57,507 nt of DNA from Nitriliruptoraceae bacterium (GTDB taxonomy: Bacteria > Actinomycetota > Nitriliruptoria > Nitriliruptorales > Nitriliruptoraceae), in NCBI GenBank assembly GCA_007133465.1, contig SLMP01000140.1:1-57507 (forward strand). Reading direction: 5' to 3'. A model generated the notes under the pieces. The model worked only from the letters and a program-made list of their open reading frames with translations, had not been told where the DNA came from and ran no database searches. A program made the position numbers and the translations under genes. Below are positions 48,466 to 56,650 of the stretch, one piece after another. Each line of letters opens with the position of its first letter. The first letter of the stretch is position 1.

Positions 48466-49758
48466 TCAGCCGCCGAGGCCGGTCGCGCGCCCCGTGGCAC
48501 GCGGGCGGACCTGCGGCGCGTCGTCCCCGAACACCGCGTGGACGAGGGCGAGCTCCTCGTGCAGCAGCTCCCCGAGCCGGACGACGCCTTCCTCGATGCG
48601 CTCCACCTCGGGGTAGCTGAAGCACAGCCGGGCCTGTTCCCCGCCGGCGCCGTCGGCGTAGAAGCCTCGGCCCGGGACGTAGGCGACCCGATGGTTGATG
48701 GCCTTCGCGAGCAGGTCCGAGGTGTCGATGCCGCGCGGGACGGTGAGCCAGACGTAGAACGCGCCGGTCGGGACGGTCCAGCTGATCCCGGCTGGCATCT
48801 CGTGCGCGAGCGCGCGCAGCATCGTGTGGGCCTTGGTGCGGTAGACCGCCTGGAAGCGTTCGATCTGCTCGCGCCACGGCTGGGTGGCGAGCCAGCGCTC
48901 GACGATCATCTGCGTGAGGTTCGACGGGCACAGGTCGCCGGCCTCGCGCAGCAGGATCAGCTTGTCGCGGATGGGGCGGGGCGCGGCGATCCAGCCGGTC
49001 CGCACCCCCGGGGCGAAGGTCTTCGACACCGTGCCGACATAGATCACCCGGTCGGGCACGAGCGAGCGCAGCGACGGGAAGGTCTTGCCGTCGAAGTCGA
49101 GCAGGCCGTAGGGGTTGTCCTCGACCAGCAGCAGGTCGCGCGTCTCGGCGAGCTCGGCCAACCGGTGGCGCCGATCGACCGACAGGGAGACGCCGGCCGG
49201 GTTCTGGTGGTTCGGGATCGTGTAGACGAACGTCGGGCGGCGGCCCTCGGCCTCGAGCTCGTCGAGGACGTCCTCGAGCAGGTCGACCTGCATGCCGTCG
49301 GCGTCCATCGGCACGTGGCGCACGTCCGCCTGGTGGCTGGCCAGCGCACCCAGCCCGCCGACGTAGGTCGGTCCCTCCGCCAGCACGATGTCGCCGGGGT
49401 CGACGAAGCACTTGGCGATGAGCTCGAGGGCCTGCTGCCCGCCGACGGTCACGACGAGGTCGTCGGTGTGGCCCGGGACCCCTTCGTGGTGCATGACCTC
49501 GACGAGCAGTTCGCGGAGCTGCGCACGACCCTGCCCACCGCCGTACTGCAGCGCAGTCGCGCCGTCCTCCCGGATGACGGCGGCGACCACCGCCTCGACG
49601 GCGTCCATGTCCAACGCCGAGGTGTCCGGCATCCCGCCCGCGAACGACACCACCTCGGGCCGCGACGCGACGGCGAACAGCGCCCGGATCTCGGACGCGC
49701 TCATGCCACGGACCCGCGCGGCGTAGCGCTCCAGGTACGGGTCGGTGTCGAGTCGCAC
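48466..49758 (-). CDS. PLP-dependent aminotransferase (2-aminoadipate/MocR-like fold)
   Basis: 430 residues. SFAGGMPD near residue 40 and QYGGGQGRAQLRE near residue 72 are typical of the LysN-type aminotransferase group. The PLP lysine is in VSKTFAPGVRTGW. PNHQNPAG and the DNPYG aspartate are PLP and substrate contacts. There is no GntR domain, so it is an enzyme and not a regulator. The C-terminal 25 residues are Arg/Thr/Gly-rich. The substrate is not determined. Confidence 0.9.
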   Translation of the reverse strand: MRLDTDPYLERYAARVRGMSASEIRALFAVASRPEVVSFAGGMPDTSALDMDAVEAVVAAVIREDGATALQYGGGQGRAQLRELLVEVMHHEGVPGHTDDLVVTVGGQQALELIAKCFVDPGDIVLAEGPTYVGGLGALASHQADVRHVPMDADGMQVDLLEDVLDELEAEGRRPTFVYTIPNHQNPAGVSLSVDRRHRLAELAETRDLLLVEDNPYGLLDFDGKTFPSLRSLVPDRVIYVGTVSKTFAPGVRTGWIAAPRPIRDKLILLREAGDLCPSNLTQMIVERWLATQPWREQIERFQAVYRTKAHTMLRALAHEMPAGISWTVPTGAFYVWLTVPRGIDTSDLLAKAINHRVAYVPGRGFYADGAGGEQARLCFSYPEVERIEEGVVRLGELLHEELALVHAVFGDDAPQVRPRATGRATGLGG

Positions 49759-49875
49759 GAGCGGTCTCCGTCGGGACGCCGGCCGGGGCGGGAGACGGCG
49801 CCGGTAGCATCGGAGCCTAGCGAGCGCGGGTCGGCCGACCGACCGTGCTCCCCCGCGATCGGGAGGTCCTCAGGC

Positions 49876-50229
49876 ATGCGACAGCCCCCCGCGAGCCTCG
49901 TCGGGTCCGTCCTCGACCCGCGTTCGGACGTCGGCCTGCGCCAGGTCGCCGCGGCCACCGACGAGCCCGTCGAGGTGCGTGAGGTCGTCCCCGGCGAGGC
50001 GGCCGTGGACCGCTACGTGGCCCCCGGAGGCTGGCGGCGGGGGCTGGTCGGCTTCCTGATCGGGCTGCTGGCGGGCGGGGTGGTCGCCCTGCTGCTGCCG
50101 CGCGACGACGGGCCGCGCCGGCGTGACCTGCGGGCCACCGGGTCGCTGGACGCCCCCGTCGCACCGTTGCCACCGGCGGACGGAGCGGCCGCAGCGGCGG
50201 ACGCGCCGGGTGCCGCCGCACGGGACTGA
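49876..50229 (+). CDS. Small single-pass membrane protein
   Basis: 117 residues from an ATG with GGAGG upstream. The first 50 residues are soluble, one helix runs about residues 54-74 (GLVGFLIGLLAGGVVALLL), and the tail is Ala/Pro/Asp-rich after an Arg-rich stop. No family is recognised. It lies seven bases before a GNAT gene. Confidence 0.6.
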   Translation: MRQPPASLVGSVLDPRSDVGLRQVAAATDEPVEVREVVPGEAAVDRYVAPGGWRRGLVGFLIGLLAGGVVALLLPRDDGPRRRDLRATGSLDAPVAPLPPADGAAAAADAPGAAARD

Positions 50230-50236
50230 CCGACCG

Positions 50237-50917
50237 ATGACACGGCAGCTGCGGCCGCTGGCGAGCGACGACCTCGCCGTGCTGCCGGCCGGCTGCCGCA
50301 CGTGTCTGTTCTGGGAGCTCGGCACCCCGGCCCCCGACGATCGCGCCGTCGGGGTGCTCGTCGGCGCGCCACGGGAGGATCCCCCCGCCCGGCCGGTCGA
50401 GCGCAAACGCGCCTGGGTGTCCTCACGGGTACAGGACGGCGCCCCTCCGGGACGGGTCGCCCTGGTCGCCGGTGTGGTGGCCGGCTACGCGCTGTTCGGG
50501 CCGAGCCGGTCCTTCGCCCGCCGGCGTCCCCCGGTTCCCGCCACGAGCCAGGACGCCGTGCTCCTCGCGACGATGTGGGTCGACCCGGGCCACCGCGACG
50601 GGGGGATCGGCCGGCTGCTCGTCCAGGCGGCGATCAAGGAGGCGCTGCGGCTCGACCTCGCCGCGGTGGAGGCGTACGGTGATCGGCGCTTCCACGAGCG
50701 CTCATGCGTGTTGCCGGCGATGTGGCTGCTGCACGAGGGCTTCGAGGTGCACCGGGAGCACCCGCGGACACCGCTGTTCCGGATGGACGTCCGCCGTACC
50801 GTGCGGTGGGCCGGCTCCCTGGAGCACGCGCTGGAGGGGGTGCTCGAACACCTCCCCCGCCGGGGGCCCGTCCCGGTCCCCGATCGCTTCGAACGGTCGG
50901 GGCCGGTGACCGGCTGA
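50237..50917 (+). CDS. GNAT-family acetyltransferase (Rv3916c-like)
   Basis: 226 residues. The core is split by a long region: CRTCLFWELGTP near the N-terminus is characteristic of this actinobacterial group, and the acetyl-CoA loop is in HRDGGIGRLLVQAA. It ends in RMDVRRTVRW. The same gene lies between parB and cwlM in Mycobacterium (Rv3916c). The substrate is unknown. Confidence 0.85.
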   Translation: MTRQLRPLASDDLAVLPAGCRTCLFWELGTPAPDDRAVGVLVGAPREDPPARPVERKRAWVSSRVQDGAPPGRVALVAGVVAGYALFGPSRSFARRRPPVPATSQDAVLLATMWVDPGHRDGGIGRLLVQAAIKEALRLDLAAVEAYGDRRFHERSCVLPAMWLLHEGFEVHREHPRTPLFRMDVRRTVRWAGSLEHALEGVLEHLPRRGPVPVPDRFERSGPVTG

Positions 50918-50986
50918 GCCGACCGCCACAGACGACCGCCACAGCCGACGCCGTCCCAGCCGACGAGCCCGACCCGAGAGGTGACC

Positions 50987-52318
50987 GTGCGCGCCTACGG
51001 CGAGCTGCTGGCCCACCGGGCCGCGCGGTGGCCGTTGCTGACCTCGACGCTCGCGCGCCTGACGCCGGGGATGATCGTGCTGGCCCTGGTCTACCTGCTC
51101 CGTGACGGGGGGTACAGCTTCACCGCCGTCGGGGTGGTCACGGCCGCGCACCAGATCGGGGTCGGACTCGGCTCGCCGCTGCAGGGCCGGCTGGTGGACC
51201 GCTTCGGGCAGCGGGCCGTGCTCGTCCCCGACGCCGCCCTCTACCTCGCCGGCACGGTGGCGATCGCGACGCTGGTGCCGCAGGGTACCTCGCTGCCGAT
51301 CCTCGTCGCGGTGGCCGTCGCGGCCGGGGCCGTGTTCCCCCCGGTCACGCCGTGCTCGCGGGTCCTGCTCTCCGGGTTGTTCCCGAGCGGTCGGCTGCGC
51401 GAGGCGGCCTTCGCCCTGTCGTCGATCGCGGTGGAGCTCGGCTTCATCCTCGGACCACTGGTCGCCGTGGCGGTACGCGCGAGCATGGGAGCCGGCGCCG
51501 CGGTCGTGGGCGCCGGACTCCTCGCCGCCGCTGGCGCCCTCGGCTACGCGGCGACCGGTGCCGCCGCCGACGTGCCCCGCCGCGATCGGTCGGTGCCGCG
51601 CGTCGGGGCGCTGCGGTCCGGGGGGGTGCGCGTGATGGTCCTGGCGCTCGGGTGCATCGCGGTCGCGTTCGGGATCCTCGACGTCGTGGTCCCGGCCGTC
51701 GCCGAGTTCGCCGGCCGGCAGGCCGCCGCCGGCCCGCTGATCGCGAGCATCGCCACCGGCAGCCTGCTCGGCGGGCTCGTGTACGGGTCGCGGGTGTGGC
51801 CGGGTTCCGCGGTGACCCGGTTGCGGGTCCTCACCGCCGGGTTCACGGTCGGGTTGCTCGCGATCCCGTTGTCGCTCGGGTCGCTCCCGACGTTCGCCGT
51901 CGGTCTGTTCGTCGGCGGGCTGTTGCTCGGCCCGACCATGATCTGCGCGTTCCAGTTGATCGACGACCTCGCCCTCGCCGGGACCCAGACCGAGGCGCAA
52001 GCCTGGACCCAGACCGCGGTGACCTTCGGGGTGGCCGCGGGCGCGAGCCTCGCCGGCGCGGCCATCGACACGCGCGGGCCGGCGGCGGCCTTCGTCGTCG
52101 GGGCGTTGTGCCTCGGGCTCGGCGCCCTCGTCGTGAACCTCCGGCCGGCGCAGCTCGGCAGCGCCGTGCGCGGCTCCGATGCCGCCCTCGCGCAGGCAGC
52201 GGTCGACACCACCCGTGCGCCGATGCCGAGCGAGACGACCCGCCCGGCGACGCCGAGCGATGCCCCGGCGCTGCTCAGCCGACCGGAACAGGCGCCGGCG
52301 AGCCCACCAGGAACGTGA
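50987..52318 (+). CDS. MFS transporter
   Basis: 443 residues from the GTG at 50987, with AGAGG at five bases; a GTG at 50981 is the alternative. It has about twelve membrane helices. The loop GSPLQGRLVDRFGQR is the motif A region between helices 2 and 3. The C-terminal 50 residues are a soluble Pro/Thr-rich tail. The substrate is unknown. Its 3' end overlaps the end of cwlM by 44 bases, tail to tail. Confidence 0.88.
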   Translation: MRAYGELLAHRAARWPLLTSTLARLTPGMIVLALVYLLRDGGYSFTAVGVVTAAHQIGVGLGSPLQGRLVDRFGQRAVLVPDAALYLAGTVAIATLVPQGTSLPILVAVAVAAGAVFPPVTPCSRVLLSGLFPSGRLREAAFALSSIAVELGFILGPLVAVAVRASMGAGAAVVGAGLLAAAGALGYAATGAAADVPRRDRSVPRVGALRSGGVRVMVLALGCIAVAFGILDVVVPAVAEFAGRQAAAGPLIASIATGSLLGGLVYGSRVWPGSAVTRLRVLTAGFTVGLLAIPLSLGSLPTFAVGLFVGGLLLGPTMICAFQLIDDLALAGTQTEAQAWTQTAVTFGVAAGASLAGAAIDTRGPAAAFVVGALCLGLGALVVNLRPAQLGSAVRGSDAALAQAAVDTTRAPMPSETTRPATPSDAPALLSRPEQAPASPPGT

Positions 52319-53360
52319 CCATCGCGTCAGTCAGCCCGGTCGCGACGAGCCGCTGGTAGACCGGGTCGGCGAGCGCACGGCCCTCCTGCGGATGTGACAG
52401 GTAGCCGGGCGAGATGAGCGCCGCAGGCGCCCGGGACTCGAGCAGGATCGCGGTCGTCGCCGGGTGCACCCGGCAGTCGGCGGTCCCGGTCAGCTCGACG
52501 ATCCGGTCGACCGCCAGCTGCGCGAGCGTGCGCCCCCGGTCGGAGGTGTCGAGCACCGTGCCGAAGTGGAAGCCGGCGACCCCGCAGGCGAGCGGTGAGG
52601 CATGACCGTCGAGGTGGACCGACAGGATCGCCTCGACGTCCTCCGCGTTCGCGTGAGCGGCGCGTTCGGTGGGGGTGGGGGAGGTGCTCGGGCCGCGGCT
52701 CAGCACGACGTGGGCGCCGAGCGCCGACAGCTGGCCCTCGACGAGTGCGGCGATCCGCCAGGTGACCTCGTGCTCGCGGATGCCGTCGGGTCCGGTCAGG
52801 CCGGGGTCGGCGACGCTGTGCCCGGGGTCGACCATGACGCGCGCGCCGGCGACCGACAGCCGCGGGGGCCGGCGCAGCGCCTCACGCTCCCGGACCGCCA
52901 CCACCGAGGCGACCTGGTGACGCCGCTGCAGCCGCCGGAGCAGGTCGACGGTGGCCGGACCGGCGATCCCGTCGACGTCGAGCCCGACGTTGAGCTGGAA
53001 CTCGCGGACCGCGTCGAAGGTCTGGGGGCCGTAGAGCCCGTCCTCGTAGCCGGCGTCGAAGCCGAGGCGGGTGAGCCGGCGCTGCAGGTCCTGGACGTCG
53101 TCGCCGTGCAGCAGCGGCCGGGTCACGTACAGCATGCGGTCACCCAGGTGGTACGACGCGCCGATCAACGCGCGCCAGGTGTCGTCCCCGACCATGCCGT
53201 CCGCGGTGAGGCCGCGCGTCTGCTGGAAGGCCCGCACGGCGGCGCGGGTCCCCTGGGCGAAGACCTCGATGTCGTCCGGGCACGCGTGGCCGAGGTCCCC
53301 GAGGCGGCGCTGGAGGTCCTCCACCTCGGGACCGACGTGACCCAGCCCGAACGGTTCCAT
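52275..53360 (-). CDS. cwlM: CwlM-like peptidoglycan-binding amidase-fold protein
   Basis: 361 residues from the ATG at 53360. Two PG_binding_1 domains cover about residues 5-65 and 80-145. The Amidase_3 fold follows, with the Zn-ligand-type VDPGHS, a Glu in REHEVT and His in SVHLDGH. The usual catalytic Glu of the PAxLVExGF segment is S317 (PAALISPGYLSH). There is no signal peptide. These features and its place next to trxA, trxB and the GNAT gene match CwlM, a cytoplasmic regulator of MurA in mycobacteria. Confidence 0.88.
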   Translation of the reverse strand: MEPFGLGHVGPEVEDLQRRLGDLGHACPDDIEVFAQGTRAAVRAFQQTRGLTADGMVGDDTWRALIGASYHLGDRMLYVTRPLLHGDDVQDLQRRLTRLGFDAGYEDGLYGPQTFDAVREFQLNVGLDVDGIAGPATVDLLRRLQRRHQVASVVAVREREALRRPPRLSVAGARVMVDPGHSVADPGLTGPDGIREHEVTWRIAALVEGQLSALGAHVVLSRGPSTSPTPTERAAHANAEDVEAILSVHLDGHASPLACGVAGFHFGTVLDTSDRGRTLAQLAVDRIVELTGTADCRVHPATTAILLESRAPAALISPGYLSHPQEGRALADPVYQRLVATGLTDAMVTFLVGSPAPVPVG

Positions 53361-53497
53361 GGCCGTGCAGCCTATGCCCCGCGGGCCGGCGCGCCGACCG
53401 CGGGGAACGAGCGGCGGGGCCACGGCGCCGCGACGCGGACCGCGGGGAGCGAGCGGTGAGGTCGCGGCGCACCGGCGCGGATGCACGGGAGACGCCA

Positions 53498-54118
53498 TCA
53501 CGGGATCGCGAGCGTCCAGGCGTCACCGCTCGGGGTGAAGCCGAGGCGTTCCAGGTAGCGCCGGTGGACCGAGGTGTCGGCCCCCGTCGTCACGGTGCGG
53601 ATCCCCCGGGTCGCGAACGGCCCGTGCGGCCCGAACACGTGGGCGCCGGCCTGGAAGTCGCGGTGGGCCGGGACGACGTAGTCGAGGTCGACGACCGCGG
53701 TGCCGTCCCCCGGGGCGCGGACGAGCACGGCGCCGACCGGCTGCGCGTCGCGCAGGACGACGAAGGCGACGTGGTCGTCACGGACCCCGTCGAAGTGGGG
53801 CTGGGACCGGGCGATGTCGTCCGCGTGGAAGCGGAGGAACCGGGGCAGGTAGACCCCATCGGTCGGCCACTCGACGACCTCGAAGTACGATTCCGCGGCC
53901 CGCTCGCGCCACATCTTCCACAGGTAGTACACGTCGATGACGACGATCGCGCCGTTGGTGAACACGACCGGCGCGGAGTCGATCAGCACGCCGTAGAGGG
54001 TGAAGACGAAGGCGCCGACGAGGTTGATGACCCGCAGCTTCAGCACCGAGGCCATCAGCAGGCTGAGGACGATCAGTGCCGAGGCGAGGTAGCCGATCAG
54101 CTCCACGACGTCGGGCAA
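53498..54118 (-). CDS. YgjV-like membrane domain fused to a GNAT-like domain
   Basis: 206 residues. The first 75 residues have three helices in a YgjV-like pattern (ELIGYLASALIVLSLLM, then LRVINLVGAFVFTLYGVLI). The last 110 residues resemble a small acetyltransferase fold, with VVLRDAQPVGAVLV and an HRRYLERLGFTP segment near the end. It lies between trxA and cwlM, where Mycobacterium has no gene. Its function is unknown. Confidence 0.75.
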   Translation of the reverse strand: MPDVVELIGYLASALIVLSLLMASVLKLRVINLVGAFVFTLYGVLIDSAPVVFTNGAIVVIDVYYLWKMWRERAAESYFEVVEWPTDGVYLPRFLRFHADDIARSQPHFDGVRDDHVAFVVLRDAQPVGAVLVRAPGDGTAVVDLDYVVPAHRDFQAGAHVFGPHGPFATRGIRTVTTGADTSVHRRYLERLGFTPSGDAWTLAIP

Positions 54119-54304
54119 CGACGCGCCTTTCGCGGGGCCCGCGACCGCCGACAGCGGACCCGGACGACGATCCTGCGAGCCTACTGGGACGGGTCGTCAC
54201 GGCGTGGAGCGGCTCGTGACGCGCCACCGCCCGGCGGCACGGACCGGGTGCACCGGGCCCACGCGACACCGGGCGGTGGCGCGCTGGTGGGGTCGTGCGC
54301 AGGC

Positions 54305-54628
54305 TCAGCCGACGTAGGCGGCGAGGTCCTTCAACAGCGCGGCCTTGCCCTTCGCGCCGACGATGCGCTTGTCGGGCTGGCCGTCCTTGAACACCAGCAG
54401 GGTCGGGATCGACATGATCCCGTACTGGCGCGCGGTGCCCGGGTTCTCGTCGACGTTGAGCTTGACGACCTTCAGCGCCTCGGCCTGCTCGGAGGCGATC
54501 TCGTCGACGATCGGGCTGACCATGCGGCACGGTCCGCACCACTCGGCCCAGAAGTCCACGAGCACGGGCTTGTCCGAGGCGAGCACCTCGGCGTTCCAGT
54601 CGGCGTCGGTCACGGGGGTGGCGCCCAT
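54305..54628 (-). CDS. trxA: Thioredoxin
   Basis: 107 residues, the standard length. WCGPC is the active site and the cis-proline is in SIPTLLVF. It reduces cytoplasmic disulfides and is recharged by the TrxB encoded upstream. AAGGAT precedes the ATG. A TACCCT -10-like element lies near 54688 on the minus strand. Confidence 0.97.
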   Translation of the reverse strand: MGATPVTDADWNAEVLASDKPVLVDFWAEWCGPCRMVSPIVDEIASEQAEALKVVKLNVDENPGTARQYGIMSIPTLLVFKDGQPDKRIVGAKGKAALLKDLAAYVG

Positions 54629-54715
54629 GCGGCGATCCTTCGGGTCGGCAGCAGCGGCAGCCTGCCGCTGGGTCGGTCGGAGAGGGTAGGGGCCCGTGCC
54701 GGGGCCACCGGCGTC

Positions 54716-55786
54716 CTACAGGTCCGCGGTGGTCGGCTCGGCCGCCGGTGGCGCGGCCACGACGTCGCTGGCGCCGGCGAGGTAGCGCTCCGCGTCGATC
54801 GCGGCGCGGCAGCCGGTCCCCGCGGCGGTCACCGCCTGGCGGTAGGTGTGGTCCATCACGTCGCCGCAGGCGAACACGCCCGGGACGTTGGTGGCGGTGG
54901 TCGGTTCGTCGACGACGAGGTAGCCCTCGTCATCGGTGTCGAGCACCCCCGCGAACAGCCAGGTGTTCGGGATGTGGCCGATCGCGAGGAACAGCCCGTC
55001 GGCGGGCAGGTCCCGCTGCTCACCGGTGACCGTGTCGGTCAGCGTGAGCGACGACAGCAGCCCGTTCTCGCCGTTGACGCGCGAGACGGTCGCGTTCCAG
55101 ACGAACTCGACCTTGTCGTTCTTGAACGCGCGCTCCTGGAGGATCACCGACGCACGCAGCGCTTCGCGGCGGTGCACGACGGTCACCTTGGAGGCGAACT
55201 TCGTCAGGAAGATCGCCTCCTCCATCGCGGAGTCGCCGCCGCCGACGACCACGACGTGCTTGTCGCGGAAGAAGAACCCGTCGCAGGTCGCACAGGCGGA
55301 GACGCCGGCACCCCACAGCTCGTCCTCGCCTGGGACGTCCAGCCGGCGGGGCTTCGCGCCGGTCGCGACGATCAGGGAGCGGGTCTGGATGGTCTCGCCG
55401 GAGGCGGTCGTGAGGGTGATCGGCTGCTGTTCGACGTGCGCCTCGACGATGTCCTCGGTCACGTACCGGGTGCCGAACCGGGCGGCCTGCTGCCGCATGT
55501 TCTGGATCAGCTCCGGGCCCATGATCCCGTCCGGGAACCCGGGGAAGTTCTCCACGTCGGTCGTCAGCGTCAACTGGCCGCCGGTCGGCCCGCCGTCGAC
55601 GACCCCTTCGACCAGCACCGGTTCGAGGTTCGCGCGCGCCGCGTACAGCGCCGCGGTGAGCCCGGCGGGGCCGGACCCGACGATCACCACCTCGTGGATC
55701 CGGTCGAAGAGCGCGCGCTCCGTCGCAGGGTCGGTGCCGGGGTCGCTGGCGGTGGCGTCGTTCGACAGGGTGATCGGGAGGGACAT
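54716..55786 (-). CDS. trxB: Thioredoxin reductase
   Basis: 356 residues from the ATG at 55786. The FAD motif is GSGPAGLTAALYAARA, the redox motif is CATC in SACATCDGFFF, and the NADPH motif is GGGDSAMEEA. The first 30 residues are a short extension. The frame is open upstream through three 15-base repeats, but those encode only a Pro/Ser/His-rich run. It transfers electrons from NADPH to TrxA. Confidence 0.96.
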   Translation of the reverse strand: MSLPITLSNDATASDPGTDPATERALFDRIHEVVIVGSGPAGLTAALYAARANLEPVLVEGVVDGGPTGGQLTLTTDVENFPGFPDGIMGPELIQNMRQQAARFGTRYVTEDIVEAHVEQQPITLTTASGETIQTRSLIVATGAKPRRLDVPGEDELWGAGVSACATCDGFFFRDKHVVVVGGGDSAMEEAIFLTKFASKVTVVHRREALRASVILQERAFKNDKVEFVWNATVSRVNGENGLLSSLTLTDTVTGEQRDLPADGLFLAIGHIPNTWLFAGVLDTDDEGYLVVDEPTTATNVPGVFACGDVMDHTYRQAVTAAGTGCRAAIDAERYLAGASDVVAAPPAAEPTTADL

Positions 55787-55801
55787 GCGTGACCTCGTCG
55801 C

Positions 55802-55846
55802 GGGAGACAGGTGGATGGGAGACGGGTGGATGGGAGACGGGTGGGT
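55802..55846 (-). repeat. 15-base tandem repeats upstream of trxB
   Basis: GGGAGACAGGTGGAT (55802-55816), GGGAGACGGGTGGAT (55817-55831) and GGGAGACGGGTGGGT (55832-55846) lie directly before the trxB start region. They are probably in its leader. Confidence 0.85.
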
Positions 55847-55982
55847 CGCGGGGGCGGTCCGGCGCATCGGTCCGCGGGCGGTCCGCGGCCGCCGCGCGTG
55901 TCGTGGGGGGCAACGAGGGTCGCGCGGCGGACATTCCCGCCCCCCGTGCCCGGTGGCACGGTCCGCGCGTGCGCCGGCCCCC

Positions 55983-55988
55983 TATCCT
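55983..55988 (+). promoter_or_regulatory. -10 element of the B-box protein gene, possibly leaderless
   Basis: TATCCT lies six bases before the GTG at 55995, and no Shine-Dalgarno is present. This matches the spacing seen at rsmG and the antitoxin gene. Confidence 0.45.
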
Positions 55989-55994
55989 CGCGGC

Positions 55995-56606
55995 GTGAGC
56001 GCCTCCACCCCCACCTGCCCCCGCCACCCGGACGTGGAGACACGGCTGGCGTGCTCAGCGTGCGCGACCCCGATCTGCCCGGACTGCGGCCACGAGGCGG
56101 TGATCGGCTACCAGTGCCCCGACTGCGCCCGGCCGTCAACCGGCGACGCATCCGGCCCCCCCGCCGGGCAGCGGTCGTCGACCTCCCGTCGAGGTGGTGG
56201 GTTCAACCCCTTCGGCGGGGCGCGCACCGGGGGTGGACGTCAGGGGACCCGGCCGGGGGGCGGCCACGACGGTGCCCGCCTGCCGACGGCGGTCGGGACG
56301 CGGGCGACGGTCGTCGGGCTCGCCGCGGCGGTGGTCGGTGGGCTCGTGCTCGGGCCCGTGCTCGCGCAAGGTGCGCTGTTCCTGCTGTCGTCGGGGGTCG
56401 TCGGCTGGTTGGTCGCCCGGGCGGTGTTCTGGGCCGCCGAGGAGCGCAGCTCGGCCTACCTGCGGGCGCTCGCGCTGACCTGCGCCGGGTTCACCGTGGC
56501 CGTGGGCCTCGTCGTCGCCAGCACCACCGCCGCACCTGCGGGTGCGCGGTTGCTGGCGTACCCGGCGGCGATCTACGGCGGCTGGATCTGCGTCCGCGCA
56601 CGCTGA
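55995..56606 (+). CDS. B-box-type zinc-binding membrane protein
   Basis: 203 residues. The first 45 residues have a run of paired Cys and His (CPRHPDVETRLACSACATPICPDC, with a last CPDC near residue 40), resembling the B-box zinc fold seen at the N-terminus of actinobacterial rhomboid proteins. A Gly/Arg-rich linker follows, then three or four membrane helices (residues 100-200). No rhomboid serine motif is visible. The function is unknown. Confidence 0.75.
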   Translation: MSASTPTCPRHPDVETRLACSACATPICPDCGHEAVIGYQCPDCARPSTGDASGPPAGQRSSTSRRGGGFNPFGGARTGGGRQGTRPGGGHDGARLPTAVGTRATVVGLAAAVVGGLVLGPVLAQGALFLLSSGVVGWLVARAVFWAAEERSSAYLRALALTCAGFTVAVGLVVASTTAAPAGARLLAYPAAIYGGWICVRAR

Positions 56607-56650
56607 CGCGCCCCTCGGGGGCCGGTCGCGCCGCGTCGCGCCCGTGTTGG

